64,000 bases of DNA. Origin: Notospermus geniculatus (Eukaryota > Nemertea > Pilidiophora > Heteronemertea > Lineidae). A model generated the notes under the pieces. It was not told where the DNA came from and made no database searches. It saw nothing but the letters and a program-made list of their open reading frames with translations. The stretch is from positions 1,989 to 65,988 of the forward strand of contig NMRB01001592.1 of assembly GCA_002633025.1 (NCBI GenBank), in the 5' to 3' direction. How positions within the stretch are numbered: position 1 is the first letter of the stretch; every line of letters begins with the position of its first letter. Positions 40,501-55,500 of this stretch are shown piece by piece. The position numbers were made by a program, and so were the translations under genes.

Positions 40501-43500
40501 AAATACAGAGCAAGGTATCAGTATCAGTATCTAAACAGAACAACAAATTATAAAGTGTGATAGGCCATCAAAAAACAATTGTCTTGAAGCTCATCAATTC
40601 ATATCAATGCTGGCAAGCTTCAGAGAAATACAGCGCACGATGTCGAATGGAAAATGACGATGAATGACTGAGCCATGTGATAGCTAATGTAGCAGAAGAC
40701 GGGCAATATCGAGCAGATCGTCTGTCAGTAGTGGGAGGAAACTAGAGATTGTAGAAAAAGCAATAAAAGACAAGGTTGTGAGGATAAATGCAGTGTGGTT
40801 TGATCAAACGAAGGCCGCATAACGAATCATGCACTGGCAGAAATGTTATTTTGAATGAATGAGGTGTGTGTGTTTCCTAGTGAAACAATGTTCAGAAGCC
40901 CTGCATTGTCAGAGTCCCTCACTTTATCACAGAGTCCCAAGGCTTCTGCTGGCCTCAAATTTTCATTAGCCACGGTAATGGGAAATGTGAAAGAGGCTGG
41001 CCAAGTACAGCGTTTTCCTTTAGACACGGAAGTTATTTTTGGCTGATTTTGTGGTCATTTTCAATGATTTTCCCTAATTTTCTGTGTGGCTAATGCTAGC
41101 GGATGCCCTGAGTCCAACCAGGATTGAACTAGGAATGTCAGTGGTAACAGGTGCCCATGTTCCACTGCGCCACTCTGACAGCATCGGTCAATGTCCGCAT
41201 GCAGTCTTCAATTCACAGTGTGTCCAGAGATTATGGCCCGAACTTATAAAAGGTGTTTTTCGCCTGTCTAACTTGGACTTGTTTAAGCCTAAACATTTGT
41301 AAGACAACTGTTAGACAAGTCTACCAAAACACTGGTGTTTATCGGAATTTCGAACAATGCAAGGACGTCGGTCTAGCTAGTCAGGTCCAACAGGTGATTA
41401 AATGGTCTCAACAAAGCCAGTGCCTTTGTTGAGACGATTATATAATGCAATTGTGAAGTGGCATAACTTAGATGACCTCATATCACACCACATTCGTCAC
41501 ACAGGCCTATTTGTTGTTGTGAATGGATGGATAGTACACCCTTAGTCAAAAGTAAATGTCCACCTAATTTGCCGGCATATTTCCTTCAATATCTTTCATA
41601 GCCACATTTTCTTTTCATGCAGATAATCTAGGGCCACTAGGACACCTTTTAAGACCATAAAACTTGAAATTATGAATGAATCACAAGCTTAGACAACTGC
41701 AAAACAAGCCCCCTGGCATGTTTTGCAATTCCTTTGTTATTTGGACATCGTTGTCTATCTTTGGACGGCAGTTTTAGACACGTCTAAGCTAGACATCCTT
41801 CTGTAATCGCAGTTTAAGCTAGACGACTGATTTAGACTTGTCTTGGCGAGTTAGACTTGTCTAAGGGATAGACATCCTTTATAAGTTCGGGCCAAAGCCT
41901 TTAGGTTCTGTTTGAAACATGTGGATCCAATATTTGCCTCAGGGTGGTACAAGTACGACAGAGGGAATGTTCGATCCAGGGACAATGACAGGACAGGAGA
42001 CGCCAATCAGACAAATGTTGACTGCGGCCTTGTGACAAACCTAGCCCATCAAACACTAACAGATTCTTGTCACTAACCACAAAATTTACATGAACATTCT
42101 GAGAAAGCTGAAAGAACAATGTGGACTCCATTGGCACATGCATTGTTCTTTCATGGAACTGCAAGTGTAAAAGCATGTGGTGATGACGCAGGTGCTACTG
42201 TTGAACATACATCAGATGATTTCCAGATGAAGTAAGTCACCTCGACCTATATCATACTGATGGTGATCTACAGCATGGTGACGATGACTTACATTGTGGT
42301 GATGATGACCTAGACCACGGTGATGACCTACATCATGAAGGTGATGACCTACATATGACAATCATGGTGATGATGACCTACATCTTGTGGTGATGATGAC
42401 CTACATCATTATGGAGATGATGTCCTTCATCGTGGAGGCGATGACCTACATCACATGGTGATGATGACCTACACTTACATCGCACAAATGATGACCTACA
42501 TCATAGTGACAATGACCGTGATGACCTACATCGTGGCGGTGACCTACATCATGGAGATAATGACCAATGTGATGATGCTGACCTACACAATGGAGGTGAT
42601 GATTTTATAAAATATACACCACGGTGATGGTGACAGTGTAATGACCAGGGGCCTGTTTCATAAAGTGACTTTAAGCTAATGGTACCATTAACTCAATGCA
42701 TTTTACATTTGGTTAAAGGTACCATTAGCTTAAAATCACTTTGTGAAACAGGCCCCAGGTAGCTTGAGTGTTGCGCTCAACTGAATAGGCCTATGTCCCT
42801 TCAGCACTGAAGTGGCCCCTCCAGTGCTGAAGGGACATACATTTAGGCCTATTCAATCGGTGACGGTGAAGACCTCCAAGGGAAAGGGAAGACAACCGAT
42901 CAGTAACTCCACAATAATTAGATGCTCCAATCAGTGTGTCCTCCAATGTCCATGGAATCAACGACGCGAATGTCTTATAAATGCTGTCGTTCCCAAGAAA
43001 ATCCACATATCGTGCTAAATAAGGAACGTGAGAATGGCTTGATCAAGAATGGCATACCCTAGAACCATGATAATGATATTAGCATTGAACAAGGTGGCTT
43101 CCTTTTATCCATGCCAGACAACTAATTGATGGAGAGACAGGGGCTGTCGAGGTGGAGAGGGAACATTAACTAAGAGGAGTTTTTTCAACTTGGATTCGCC
43201 TGATTACAACTCAGTTTGAAAATGGAAGCGTTCATTACATGCATCAAAATGATATCATGCAGGCACATGAGACGATGTGCTGACTGAATTTACTCTGCCT
43301 GGGAAGGGAAGTAAAGCTGTCTCCGAATTTCGCAAATTTTCGACCCCAATCGGGTTCTTCCTCAGGCACTTTCTAGTAGAGATGCCCAGAAGTGAAGCCT
43401 CTATTGACTTCTGAGATCTCTACTAGAAAGTGCCCGAGGAAGACTCCATCCAGTTGGGGTTGAAAATTTGCGCAATTCGGAGACGACTTTTACTTATACT

Positions 43501-46500
43501 TGTCATTTTGTGTGTCGTTGTTTGTGCTGTAATTTTGGATACCTGTGAAGGGAAGACTAATTTTCACTTTATATCTTTAGCACACTGCCCATGAGAACTG
43601 ATACTCACAGCCTTCTGAAATGGTTTTAAACAGAACTGTCTGCAAGTATTTACCAGAATCTGAACCAGAGGTTGGTGTGAGAAACCCTGGTGTTATTTGG
43701 CCACCCTCACACGACCCTTATCAGACAACCACAGGAACATGATATCCTTGACTGCTGTACCCTTCTTACTGGATGCTCAGGTTGCCAACTGATTCACCTA
43801 TCTAATATCATGTTATCCTCAAGAGGAATGGTGATGTCACCCCTAACATACCACAAAACCACATGATCCTAGATGCCCTGACCGCCAGTCCCTCAACCCC
43901 TCAAAGCAGACATCTTGTGTTACATCACGCTCACCCTTGGAACCTTCCTGACCCCAAACTCATCACGAAAGGACCCTAGATTGCCCTTCACCGCCAGTGT
44001 CTGATGACACTTCAAATCGGATGTATCAGGTCGCGCTGTGCTTGCCCTTGGAATATGTCAGCTTCATTAATCATGCAGACCTCGACGACGAGTACTGACA
44101 AGGAAGGGGGTTATTGGGAATTCAAATCACGCTACAGCAGTTGGATGGTAACCCCTTGGGTCACTTACATGTAGCAATACCATCCTTGACCACTGTCAAC
44201 TAAATCACAACATCACAACAGCCTAACAAATGATGACTTCATATGACTTGCACATGAAGGCAAGGTTATATCTAGGCCATTTTAGAGAGGTGCCTTACCG
44301 TGCCCTATAAGGGGGTGCTGCTGTCCCTTTTTTAACCTTCCAGGGCACCGTACCCCTTTAAAAAAATTTTTGTTTTGGGTCCCAGTGCTCACCCCAGATG
44401 CTTTGTCACGGTCCCTTTTGGTCATATCACCTTAGATACTGGGTTAAATTGGCTGCTGAATGGAGTTAGAGACCTTTTTTCACTGGCAAGCTTTCTCAAA
44501 TTCCGTCAGTAGAAACTTCGCGAATGAAAATTGCCCTTAGGTTGAAGTGCCCTTTTCATAAAGTTTGCACCACGCCCATCTGAAATCCCAGATGTAAACC
44601 TGGTAGTCCTGTTATCGAACTTACAAATTTTCCCATACTGTGGGAGTTTTTTTCCCAACATTCATTTCTTGTTTTTGATACTGAAGTCACGACCTACAGT
44701 ATGAAGCCACATCATAAAAACTCGCTTCTGCCAACAACATGACCGCGCAGATAACGATGAGAGTGGAAGTGGAGAAAAAATGTCAGGCTCCTGCAAGCCG
44801 TTAAATGGCATGATAATTGGATGAGGAAGGAAGACCTCAGCAGCTGGACAATCTTCCATCGGGTAAGAATGCGTGATGGAATCAATGTGGCGGATACGAA
44901 ATATAACAAGATTCTGTGTAAGCACTTCAAAGCCAAGGTCAAGCGAATGCTAAATTTCCCAAGGTCGATTACTTTGATGACTATTCAAAGTGTTGCCATC
45001 GGGTATAACTGGATTGCCGATAAATGGTCAAGTGCAGAGCAACTTTAGGCTAAAAATCCATTCACGTGAATTTTTAGCGGTGCGACGCAGCAACCATTGT
45101 TTGTTTCCATGGCATGTCACGACAAAGGATGCGGGATCACACCGCTCGAAATTCGCGTGAATGGATTCTCTGCCTTAGGAGCAAGGTTCTGATGTGGCAC
45201 TTGTATCCTTCCAAAAGATGATTCCTAATGACAAGATTACATGTAAGAATGTTGAAGTGGAGACACGGCTGGGTATTGAACCCGTGACCTTTCAGTCGCA
45301 ATTCTGACATGCAGACATTGCGCCAACACACTTACCACTCCGTGGGCTAACAAAGTGTACCATACGCTGCACAACTGACCTACCTTCCATGCGACGCCAC
45401 GTACCATCCACGTACATGTACCACATGCAGCGTCATGCGCATACCATCCTCGTATCTTCCACGGACGTTGTGCGCCGCCATGGAAGGCATGCAGTGAAGA
45501 GCTAACGTCATTCACCCGTGGTGTGCGGACGTCACGCAGAAGAGACACATAATGTACTCGTACCATATGCAGTGAATTGAAGCGTACCTTCCGCGTGACG
45601 TATGCAGAAGGTATGCCGATAAAGGTAGGTCAATTGTCCTCCGTACTGTCTGATCGGCAACATAGTCAGTCCAGATTAATGCTAAAAGAGGCTATGAATC
45701 GATGACATGCTAAAGCATGCTCAACATCAGTCAACGAACACCTTGACGAGTTTCTAAGAGGAAAGGAAGACAAAAGGTGAAGGTAAAGGATGTGTAATTG
45801 TCACAGCCACAGGCGGATGGACTTGTAACCGTTTAGAGATGAGCTAAACACTAATTAAGCCAGGAGTACCTGTAAACGGATTTATAGCCTGGGGCAGTCG
45901 CAAGAATTGAATCTTGAGACAACATACTCATACCATCAACAAGCCGCTCAACGGACAATGACGCTTGCAGGGTGCTTGCTGGTATCATTAGCCTTGGCAA
46001 TCTAGGATTTTTATTTCTTCCCACAGGCAAAACTAACTTATTGTGTACATACATGTACCAGTTCAAGTATATGGTCAGTGTTGCACAACTGACGAACCTT
46101 CTATGCCCCATACCATCTGCATACCACATGCAGTGTCATGTGCGCACCGTCCTCATGTCTTTTGTGGACGTCGCGCATCGCCATTGAAGGCACGCAATGA
46201 AGACGTAATGTCATTCGCGCGTGGGGCACGGAGATGACACGGAAAAGACACGTGACATGCCCGTACCATACGCAATGAAGTGCAATGTGTACCTTCCACG
46301 TGATGTACGAGGAAGGGACATGCAGATAAAGGTCAGTCAATTGTGCTTCGTTCTGTAGCTGAGGTAACTTACAGTTTGAGTGAAACGTTCCATATTACAA
46401 TTTTTTCCAGGTATAAATATCGATGCAACCATATATGTATGGGGAAAAATATAGATTATGTGGATTTAAGATTGGAAAACTACCGAAACAAACGGGAAAT

Positions 46501-49500
46501 TGATTTTCAGAGTAATATGCCTGGACCACAACTCTACCAACATCTCTGAGTTTGGATGGTCATACAGTCCTCAAAACAGATCCTACCACAGAAAATCCTT
46601 GAAAACGGGTATTATAGTTAAACTTAAAGTAAGACACTGAATGGACCCGAGTGATGTCACCATAACCTTCAGCATCAATCATTTATCTACCAAAGCCGCC
46701 AAAATTTTCATCATTGGTGGCCGACCTGAAGCCAACCAATTCGATTATCTTGGTAATCCAAACTCCGTATTTTACAATCTATATTCCGGGGCGGACACAG
46801 ACAAAGTGAATGCGAGTCGCTCTATGAATATTTGTAGGAACACAGCAAGATTAAAGACGAGATGAATGCAATCAGGTGGGATAGACAGATCTATAAAGAT
46901 CAAAGGATGGAAATATTGTCAGGTTGAGCGTGACATGGTTAGAGAACAGTTCAATGAAAGACGGATGAGGCTGGCACTTGAAGGATGTTCAATCAATGCT
47001 GCCAGGATCTCTGGCAGGGATGGGGAAGCGTCGATTCGCATCACCATCAGAATTTCCCTATCGCCATAAGAATCATCAGCGTTAACTGCATTTCACTTCT
47101 CCTCCTTATGAGGTGCTGAAACACTCCTCTTGCAAATAGTACTCGCCAGCTATAAACGCCCGTTTCTACTGCAGCGGATTCCCCTGCGGTTTGCGTGAGT
47201 CAGGTGTGGTTTTCACAGGCTTTCGGATAATAAATACACCATGTATTGTTTTAACAATACATGGTGTATTATTTATACATGGTGTAAGCCACTGAAGGAT
47301 TATCGAAAACCGGCCCTATATTTCTTAAGACTGTTATGGGTACACCTCAAGCTGATGGGAATTGGGATCGCGAACATTATTATACATGTACGCGAAATGG
47401 TACACTGACACGCCAATCGAGAAATATTTTGGCTGCGAATATATTTATGCATACGGATGTTAACCCTTTCACTGCCGAGTTTCCCAGAGTAAGTTGTACG
47501 TCACACTGCCGAGTTTCCGGTTTTCTGTACACGGGAAATCTCCTAATTTCGACTGGGGCGCCATCTATGAATAGCCAAACTAACTACACATACCTTCTGC
47601 ATAGGGCGTCAGTGGTCGCCTACGGCAGTCTCAGGGGAATTTCTGTAATTTTGATTGGGGCGCCATCTATGAATAGCCAAACTAACTGGAGGATGCCTTC
47701 TGCATAGGGCGACGATGGTCGCCTACGGCAGGCGCCAGAGGGGGCGACGATCATCACCTACGGCAGTGAAAGGGTTAATAATGGTCAACACCGGTTTTGG
47801 GACTGACAGTCCCCATTCTAACTTTTAAACATGCTAAAGATGAAGGCTACCATGAGCACAGCCCTTTTCTGCACTGACGACTGGTAGTAATGATCCCAAA
47901 CTTGTCAACGTGCTACAAGAGGGTAACTCACCATGACTAACACGATTGGAACATCATGTTTACTAATTGAGCCTTGCATTCCGTCATTTTATGGGAATCT
48001 TCCACTCCTGTTATCTCGTGATTAGCTCGCCGTTGCGTGATGGATTTTACGGCAATCGATGGCACATGACAGGATTCATCTTGTTTAAAAAGTTCGAACG
48101 AGGCAACCAATGTTCGGCACACGAACCAATGTTAAAAAGATGGTACAACTTTTTCATGTGACAGCTGTTTCTTGGGAATTCTTACAAGACTAGTCACTTT
48201 TTCGGGAAATCTGACTGCATAAAGAATTTTTGAGTAAAAGCAAAGAAATACGTGTTTCTGAGGTACATAGATGTGTACCGAAAATTGCGGGCCATGTGAC
48301 GTGACGTCGTAGTGCATCCAACACATGCTGATGCATTGCGACGTCACTGACGCCATGTAAACATGGTCCGCAATTTATGGTACATGACTATGTAGTTTCC
48401 CATGCTGAATACAAATCTGCTGTTTGCCAAGCCAAAAAAATGCTTTATTAGGTCACTAATTAAGATTCTTAAAACCGTTCATTGAATCCCACTGCAGTAT
48501 TTATAGAGACTAGTACGGGGTATTACAAATCCAAGTGTCCATATATACAGCTACTTTTTTCTCGTGGGTTTTTTGGACCCTATAATGTATCACCCTGGCA
48601 CCTCTCGGTATATTTTAAATATTGTATGCAATCGCTGTAACTTAGAAATGACTCAAATGTCAAATTTTGCCCCAAATCCATCAAAATCACCGAAAACGCC
48701 GTTTTTATAGTTTACTGGTATTCTAAAACAGGCCTATCGGACTGAGAAGTGGCATATTTCTATCTATTGTTAATACATTTATAGGGTCTAAAACGGACGA
48801 GGACAAAGTTAGCTGTATTTTTATATGGACACTTGAATTTGTAATCGTCTTCATAAATTTGCACTCATTGACTTTGACCTTAATTAGTGAATTAATTACA
48901 GGTAAAGCATTTTTGGCTTGGCAAACAGCAGATTAGTATTCAGCATGAAAAACTACCCCAGAAACTCATATTTGTTTGGTTTTACTCAAAAATAGTGCCA
49001 ATGGCACTGTGCCCGCTTGGCTTTTTAGCACAGTGGTGGAAAGAATAAGCCATACAAGCCATATTTGACCAAGCGTACATCAGATTTTGTGAGTTTGGTT
49101 TTGGCCTCCTGGTGGCAAAGTCAAGAATTAGATTTCACCAATACTTCGTCAGGATGTCACTACAACCTAGAGAGACAAGGAAAAATTTGATATTTTCGTT
49201 TTGGCCCCCTAGTGGCAAAGTCAAGAATCAGATTGCGCCAAAATTTCATGTGCACGTCACCACAAACTAGAGGTACATACATACAAAGTTTCATCATGAT
49301 AGCTCAAGCCATTCTCAAAATATAGGCCTTTGAATTTTTTCACAAAACGCCCCCTACTGGCCAAAGTAGGAATCGCATCGCACCCAAAATCGAACTTGAC
49401 CTAGATTTTGTGGTCATACACACTCATATGCAATATGAAAATGATCCGTCAAAAACTGAAGGCACTATCCATCTGACAAGGGAAAAGTTTACGGACACAC

Positions 49501-52500
49501 GCACGCACTAACGCACGACAGACCACCACTAAATGCGCCAAGCACAGCATAAGCCCTTTTGGCCTATGGGCCAAGCGGGCTAAAAATGCCTTATGCATCC
49601 TGAAGAGGCTGATATTTTAGTTTTTGGACTAGTCTGTCCAAGTACATGTATGATGATTTGTAGCCATGGTCTGACAAACGTAGCAATTTTCAACTCACCC
49701 CTTGTTCATCTAACTTCATCAACTCTTCACAAGTCTTCGCACCACTCGTGGCAAGTCGTAAGCTAGCCAAACTAATCTCTGGAGTGATGTAATCCAAAAT
49801 ATCTTTGATCGGCAGACCTCTATTACTGCTGAGACGAGATGATGATGGAATGACATCCTCCAACACGCTCCCACGGATGGTTGAAAGCTGAAATTGAGTC
49901 GATTAGAGATCAGTTTGAGTTGCGAAACAAAAACACAAAAGATATACATTTTGTCAAAAATACTTTGACTTTATAAGTACCAGTTCATGTATGTTTATGA
50001 ACATGGACCCAGATCTCCAGTCTGAATGCCTGTTACAGACTTATACAATGAAATATATGGTCCACAGCGGGAAACATGACCATAAGGTGTTAACAGAGAG
50101 TGGCAACTCTTTCATCAAACGGGTGCTGAGAAATTCACCTCTAGGCGAAGAAATGCACGAATGCAGTTGAGATAACTGATCAATTTTCGCCTGATAGCAA
50201 TGAAATGATCAAAATAGGACACAATTCATCACGAACATGGTGTTGATATCAAACCATTAGTTGTATAAATTTTCAGTTAATCATCAATTACTTCAGCTAC
50301 CTCACCTATTGTGAGAGCTAATTCAATATATTGTTCTAGACCTATGGGGTGAGAGGTACTGATAACTTTGAAAAGCAGCCCAGTTGAATGGGTGCAAGGG
50401 TTGCTGTAGTCTCGCTTGGCCAGACGCTACGGGCTCACCCCTTCGGTAAATCACACTCAGCGTCTGGCTCTTTTAGAGATTAACAGTCGTGAAGACCGCG
50501 TGGTGGCAGCACGGGTCCTTGGGTTTCCCAATCTCGTTCGCTTTCTGACAATATGGCGAGTGGTCCATGGTTGTCTGAGCGAACTATACCCCTGGGGACG
50601 AGGCTGGGTTTTTCCTGGAAGTAATTTCCGCGGCAATTATGAGTGAGAAAGCGTGGTGATTGGCTGGAGCCCAGTGGAGTGCCATCTAGTGGTGTTACCG
50701 GCTTTTGAGCCCCAAAAGTGCCAGTGTGTAGGAGACCGGGACGTCGGATACACACTGGGGCCGAGTGTAGGGTTGCTGTAATCATACTGTATCTATTGGG
50801 AGTGGTGATGGTTAGACTTAAGGCCCTGTCACACTTCTGCGTACCGGTATCCTAATTCCTCATGAGTTGCGTATTGACATTTTTTTCATAAGCAGTCGTA
50901 CGCAAAATAGGCACCTCATATGCATCTCAATTGTTTTGTGTAAGTTTTATGTTTCCGTACATAAAATTCCGTTTTTTACTTCAGATTTGTACAGTATTGC
51001 CCAGTGCATTTGTGCTGCAAAGTTCAAGTAAAAGCATTTACTGGTCTTTATTCATATGACCCAATATATCTGTATTTTGTAATGGCTTTATTTGCAGATA
51101 CAACCACCCATAAAATTAAATGCAGAAGAACGACAGAGCATAGGTCTTACTTCTCCAGCTGTTTCTTGTGCACCCCTCTCTCACTTCCTTACCTCACTTG
51201 TACGGACAATAATCCTATACATAAACGTCAGGTTTTCACCTGGCTTGTTTGCCCCCTTGTCCCCATCCTCTAACTTTCCACGATAAATGCTGATTGCCAC
51301 TGGTCCCAGGTTTTCATCGTTACCAAAATAGTTCTGGTGATCTGAAAAATAAGGTGACAAATTTTTAGCGAGTGAGGGTACAGCTCACAGTGTTCTCCAT
51401 GTTTTTTTTTAATCAGGGGGCGTCCAGGAATATGTAATGTAATGTTGCCAACTTGTTTTGCCAATGCAGTGATCGCGCTATACTACCACTACCAGTAATT
51501 GAAAAAGATAATGTTTCTTTGGAAAAAGTGGAAATATCTGGCTTTAGGCCACATAAAAAAAATCTTTAGTTTAGCATCAGTCAAACTTGTAAAAAGTGAG
51601 GAGGGAGGAGGGTTTCTTTTTTTGTTTTTTTTAATACTGAAATGGACTGTGATCATCGAAAGAGAGCTTGGAAGCATTGCTCCATTTACCATACAATAGA
51701 CAAATCCTTAGTATTAACTCGAAAAAGGTTTTTATTCAAAAAAACTACATATTTGAGTCACCCTGGAAAAGGCATGTGTAGACAAGAAACCACACTTTTG
51801 ACAGAGAACATTATAAATAATGTGAGAAAAAAATTTTTTTTGAGGCGGCGAGAAAATTCGAGGCGGGCGCTGATGCTAAACTAAATATTTTTTTTATGTG
51901 GCCTTAGATGCAAAATAAGGGCAATACACATGTGTATGAACATTCCCAGGGTTGGAAATTGAATTTTATAAAAATATTTTTTCATTACTCTTCATTCCAC
52001 ATCCAATTGGCACGAGGTCTATGGCCGATATCTCCGCAACGGCTGGGTCAAAATTGACACCATACATCAATCAATTTGTCTTTTTTGCCGCTACAGGCAT
52101 CATCACTGTCATTTTCCCCACAAACGTGACAGAAAAAGTTCTTTCACCAATCACAGTTCGTGTTTACGGCCGAAATGGCAGCCATTTTGAAATGACACAA
52201 TGCATCGCGCACGTGTAAACTGCACTGAACACCATGGCGAAATGAAATGGGTTTTGAGAAAGGGATCTGTTATGTCGGCCTTATGCGAAAAATGAAGATA
52301 GCAGAAAGATACCGACAAGAAAGACAAGTCAATTGATGTCTATGGTATGTCAAATTTGACCCAGCCGTTGCGGAGATATTGGCTGAAAACCTCGCGCCAA
52401 TCAGATGTGCAATGAAGTGTAGGGCACTCCATCCCCCTGCTTAAATGGGCTGGTGAGAACAGGGCTTCATGTTACAAAAAGAATGTTATGAATTCATGGC

Positions 52501-55500
52501 ATGCACAGCCGTAAGTGTATTAATCCATTTTACATTTTTTACGACGACGGGAAGCCACATATATTCTACTGATGAGCATTTGTCTTTTTTTCCCCGACCA
52601 GTTTTTAAATTAGTGAAGCCATTCTGGGTAAGAAACTAATCATGTGGGAGAATTCCCACAGACAAAAATGCTAGACAGAAAGAAGTGCACTTTTTTCAAA
52701 TATTGAGTCAAGAGCCACAAGTTCTACATGTAACTTGGCCCACAATGGGGACGATAGCCGACTTCGGTGTCACTAGTGGTTAAAACTACTGAAATGAAAC
52801 TGACATCCCGGTCCTGATCAATTTCCCACACAAAAGGCGTCCATTGTATTAGGACTGGGTTTCGGTGTGCTGCCCTCTGTCGAGCTAGGATCCCATTGGC
52901 TCTTTGGACAGTATTGGGTGAATTTGTATACATACAAAAAATAATGTATAAAATGTAGGACTACGAGGAAACGAGAACCCTGGAGGAAACAGCAGCCATC
53001 AGAGAGAGTTGCCCTCTCATCGTCATACCAACCAGGTCATGCCGGGGAGCGAACTCAACACCTCAGAGGTGATAGGCACGAGAAGTACCACTGCATCCAA
53101 AAACTTCCGGGGTAGTGTGTCAAATGCAAGTATGTAAATCCAACCCTCCTGTTGTGATTGAAAACAAGTGTAGATGGCAGCACTGATGGTAAGCCTGCTC
53201 CGACTTTGTCTGATAGGCCTAGTTCAATAGACGATATCAGTCCAAAAGAGTGCAGCACCTGACGGGGTAGCGTCATGACGTCCTGCACGTCATTTCATGA
53301 CGTCTTGACGTGAGACGTAAAAATATAAAATTGTTTCCAAAATCAGTCGCTGAAACAACCTGATTTTTTTCGAGTCATGTCATGGCATTCAGAACTGATG
53401 ACGTGCGGGACGTCATGGCATCCGCCTTGTTCCGCCAGGTGCCGCACTATTTTGGAGTTCGAGTGATAGAATCTATTGGAACCCGAGGGTTGATTGGATC
53501 TGTCTGACTGGCAATCGAACTCCACAGAACTCGGGGGTAACCACCTGCGTGATGTCATATTTGACCTATTTATTTTGAGTCGAGTCGAGTCGTACCCTCA
53601 GTGATTTGAGGGTTGAACCCGACTGTACCATGTGACAAGATGGCGGCGATGAAAATGTATGGAGGAATTTCACTTTTCTTTTCCCCATTTTCTCATAATC
53701 CGGTGCATTTGAAGCAATGACACGTCCATCATGTCCATGCCGTCATTCACGCCCCAAGTTCCCAGAGGTTAAAATCATGTCCTCGTCACAGTTGCTTTTA
53801 ATGTAAAGTCAATACACTTGATATTCTTTCGAGGGCCAACATTTTGTATGCTTGGGAAATCTAGGCCTAGTCAAGGCACTTTCCACACAGCGTGGACATG
53901 TTTGAGTATTCACCCACTAAATGGATCAATGAAATCAGTCCCTGGAATAATTCCAAATCAAATTCTCTAGATCATAAAAGATAGCAGAGTAGGCCCAGAC
54001 CTAATTCACATTTAACATTCAGTTTTAAAACTGATAATGCACAGCAGTAGGACATGGTAACATTACCACCCAGGTAGAAAGGCTATTGCCAAAAATAATA
54101 CAAGCGCGGAGTTCTGCATTTGTACAAAGGAAATTTCAAATTATAAGAAAAACCCGCAAATTCATTTTAAAAGATCCACAGATATTGATATTGTTTGCAT
54201 CAACAAGTGAAATGGTTGTCAGAATGTATCACAATCGAAACATCGGTGCTTGTCACCTTTGACAGTGAGGGTTTCATCCCCAGTTGGGCCCTGTGACAGA
54301 TGGACTCTCACCAACATTGCGGGTTTTCCAGTTTCCTCCTGCTGTACATAAAATTCACCCTGCTGTACATAAAATTCACCCTGCTGTACATAAGATTCAC
54401 CCTGCTGTACATAAAATTCACCCTGCTATACATAAAATTCACGCTGCTGTACATAAGATTCACCCGTGGCATCAACTCTTAGTCCTAATTCAGAGAAACT
54501 GATTCGATCAACTTCTTTGCAGAATTATTTGCACAACCCAAGATAGAAACCATTTTTTTCTGTGTTAAAATGAAATTTTTATGGCCCAGGTGGCTACAGT
54601 TATAATGTGTAGGATCTGCAAGTAATTGATGTCTGACGGCTACAGACTGCGAGGCAAATTATCCATTCAATACAATTCAGTTTTATTGATTTTGATTTCA
54701 GGTCTAATAAACTCCACGGTAAGTCAATGATATGTAATCGTTTCTGTGTTGGCAATTCCTCGCAACACTCAGCCATGTCAGCTGGTGATAATTATGAAAA
54801 TGCCGAGGCGACTTCGCAATCTGAGCAAAACAGTCAATATCTCGTAACCCCAGGCAAACAAAACAGAATACGACTTAATAGAAATCTATTTCCTCCACAG
54901 ATTCAATCACCTATGGAACATTTTTTCAATTACCCTGATTTTCAAAACGAGCTTTTCTAGATTTCAGTTCAGTTCAGGGGGAAGTTTTTTCAGCTCTGGT
55001 TCACCTGTCCAGCTTTTCGGCAGTTCATCACATTTTTAAATGTGATGAACTGAAGTATTGATGAACTGAAATACATGTGATGAAGCATGTGATGAACTGA
55101 AAGCTGAAGCATGTGATGAACTGAAATATTGAAATTGAAGGGAGTTATTCATCGCACTCCTGACATTGCCTCGGAGTGTGAATAGCTCCCCTCGACTGTT
55201 TAGCACTATAATTCATCTTGATTGCCAGTGGGACATGAAAAACTAAACGCTGTTGAACATGGACTTAGGCTGTTCGAATCTGGTGTTTCATCGGCCATTA
55301 CTGCACGGGATGCTGTGTATTGTAAAGTGAGCTCTGATTGGTTGAAGGCCAGAGAGGTGACTGGCAAGCTGTCCAATCACAGCGCTTGTTTCAAACACTA
55401 ACAGAGTTGATTGACGGGGCTGTGCTGCTCATTCAGGGCGAATTCGATTGTGACCAAGGGTAGAGTACATGTAATAAGAGCAGTGCGTGCCATGACGTCA

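Larger units (their letters stand above)
28823..49698. other. SIPA1L intron 3 (20.9 kb)
   Basis: Contains the elements listed individually. The intervals 29.4-30.5, 33.6-34.2, 36.0-36.7, 39.3-39.9, 40.2-41.0, 43.5-45.0 and 47.8-48.9 kb show no gene and no repeat I could define. Frames near 46641-47069 lack recognisable protein features. Confidence 0.6.

Noticed and set aside
46641-47069. Two consecutive plus-strand frames of 67-74 codons
   Set aside because: Directly adjoining frames without homology, start context or splice evidence; probably chance.
47336-47707. 123-codon plus-strand frame
   Set aside because: Lies mostly within the piggyBac-like element and its internal repeats; no transposase similarity.
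54284-54502. Overlapping frames with HKIHPAV or LYIKFTL repeats
   Set aside because: Products of the 20-bp minisatellite, open in several frames because three units equal 60 bp.
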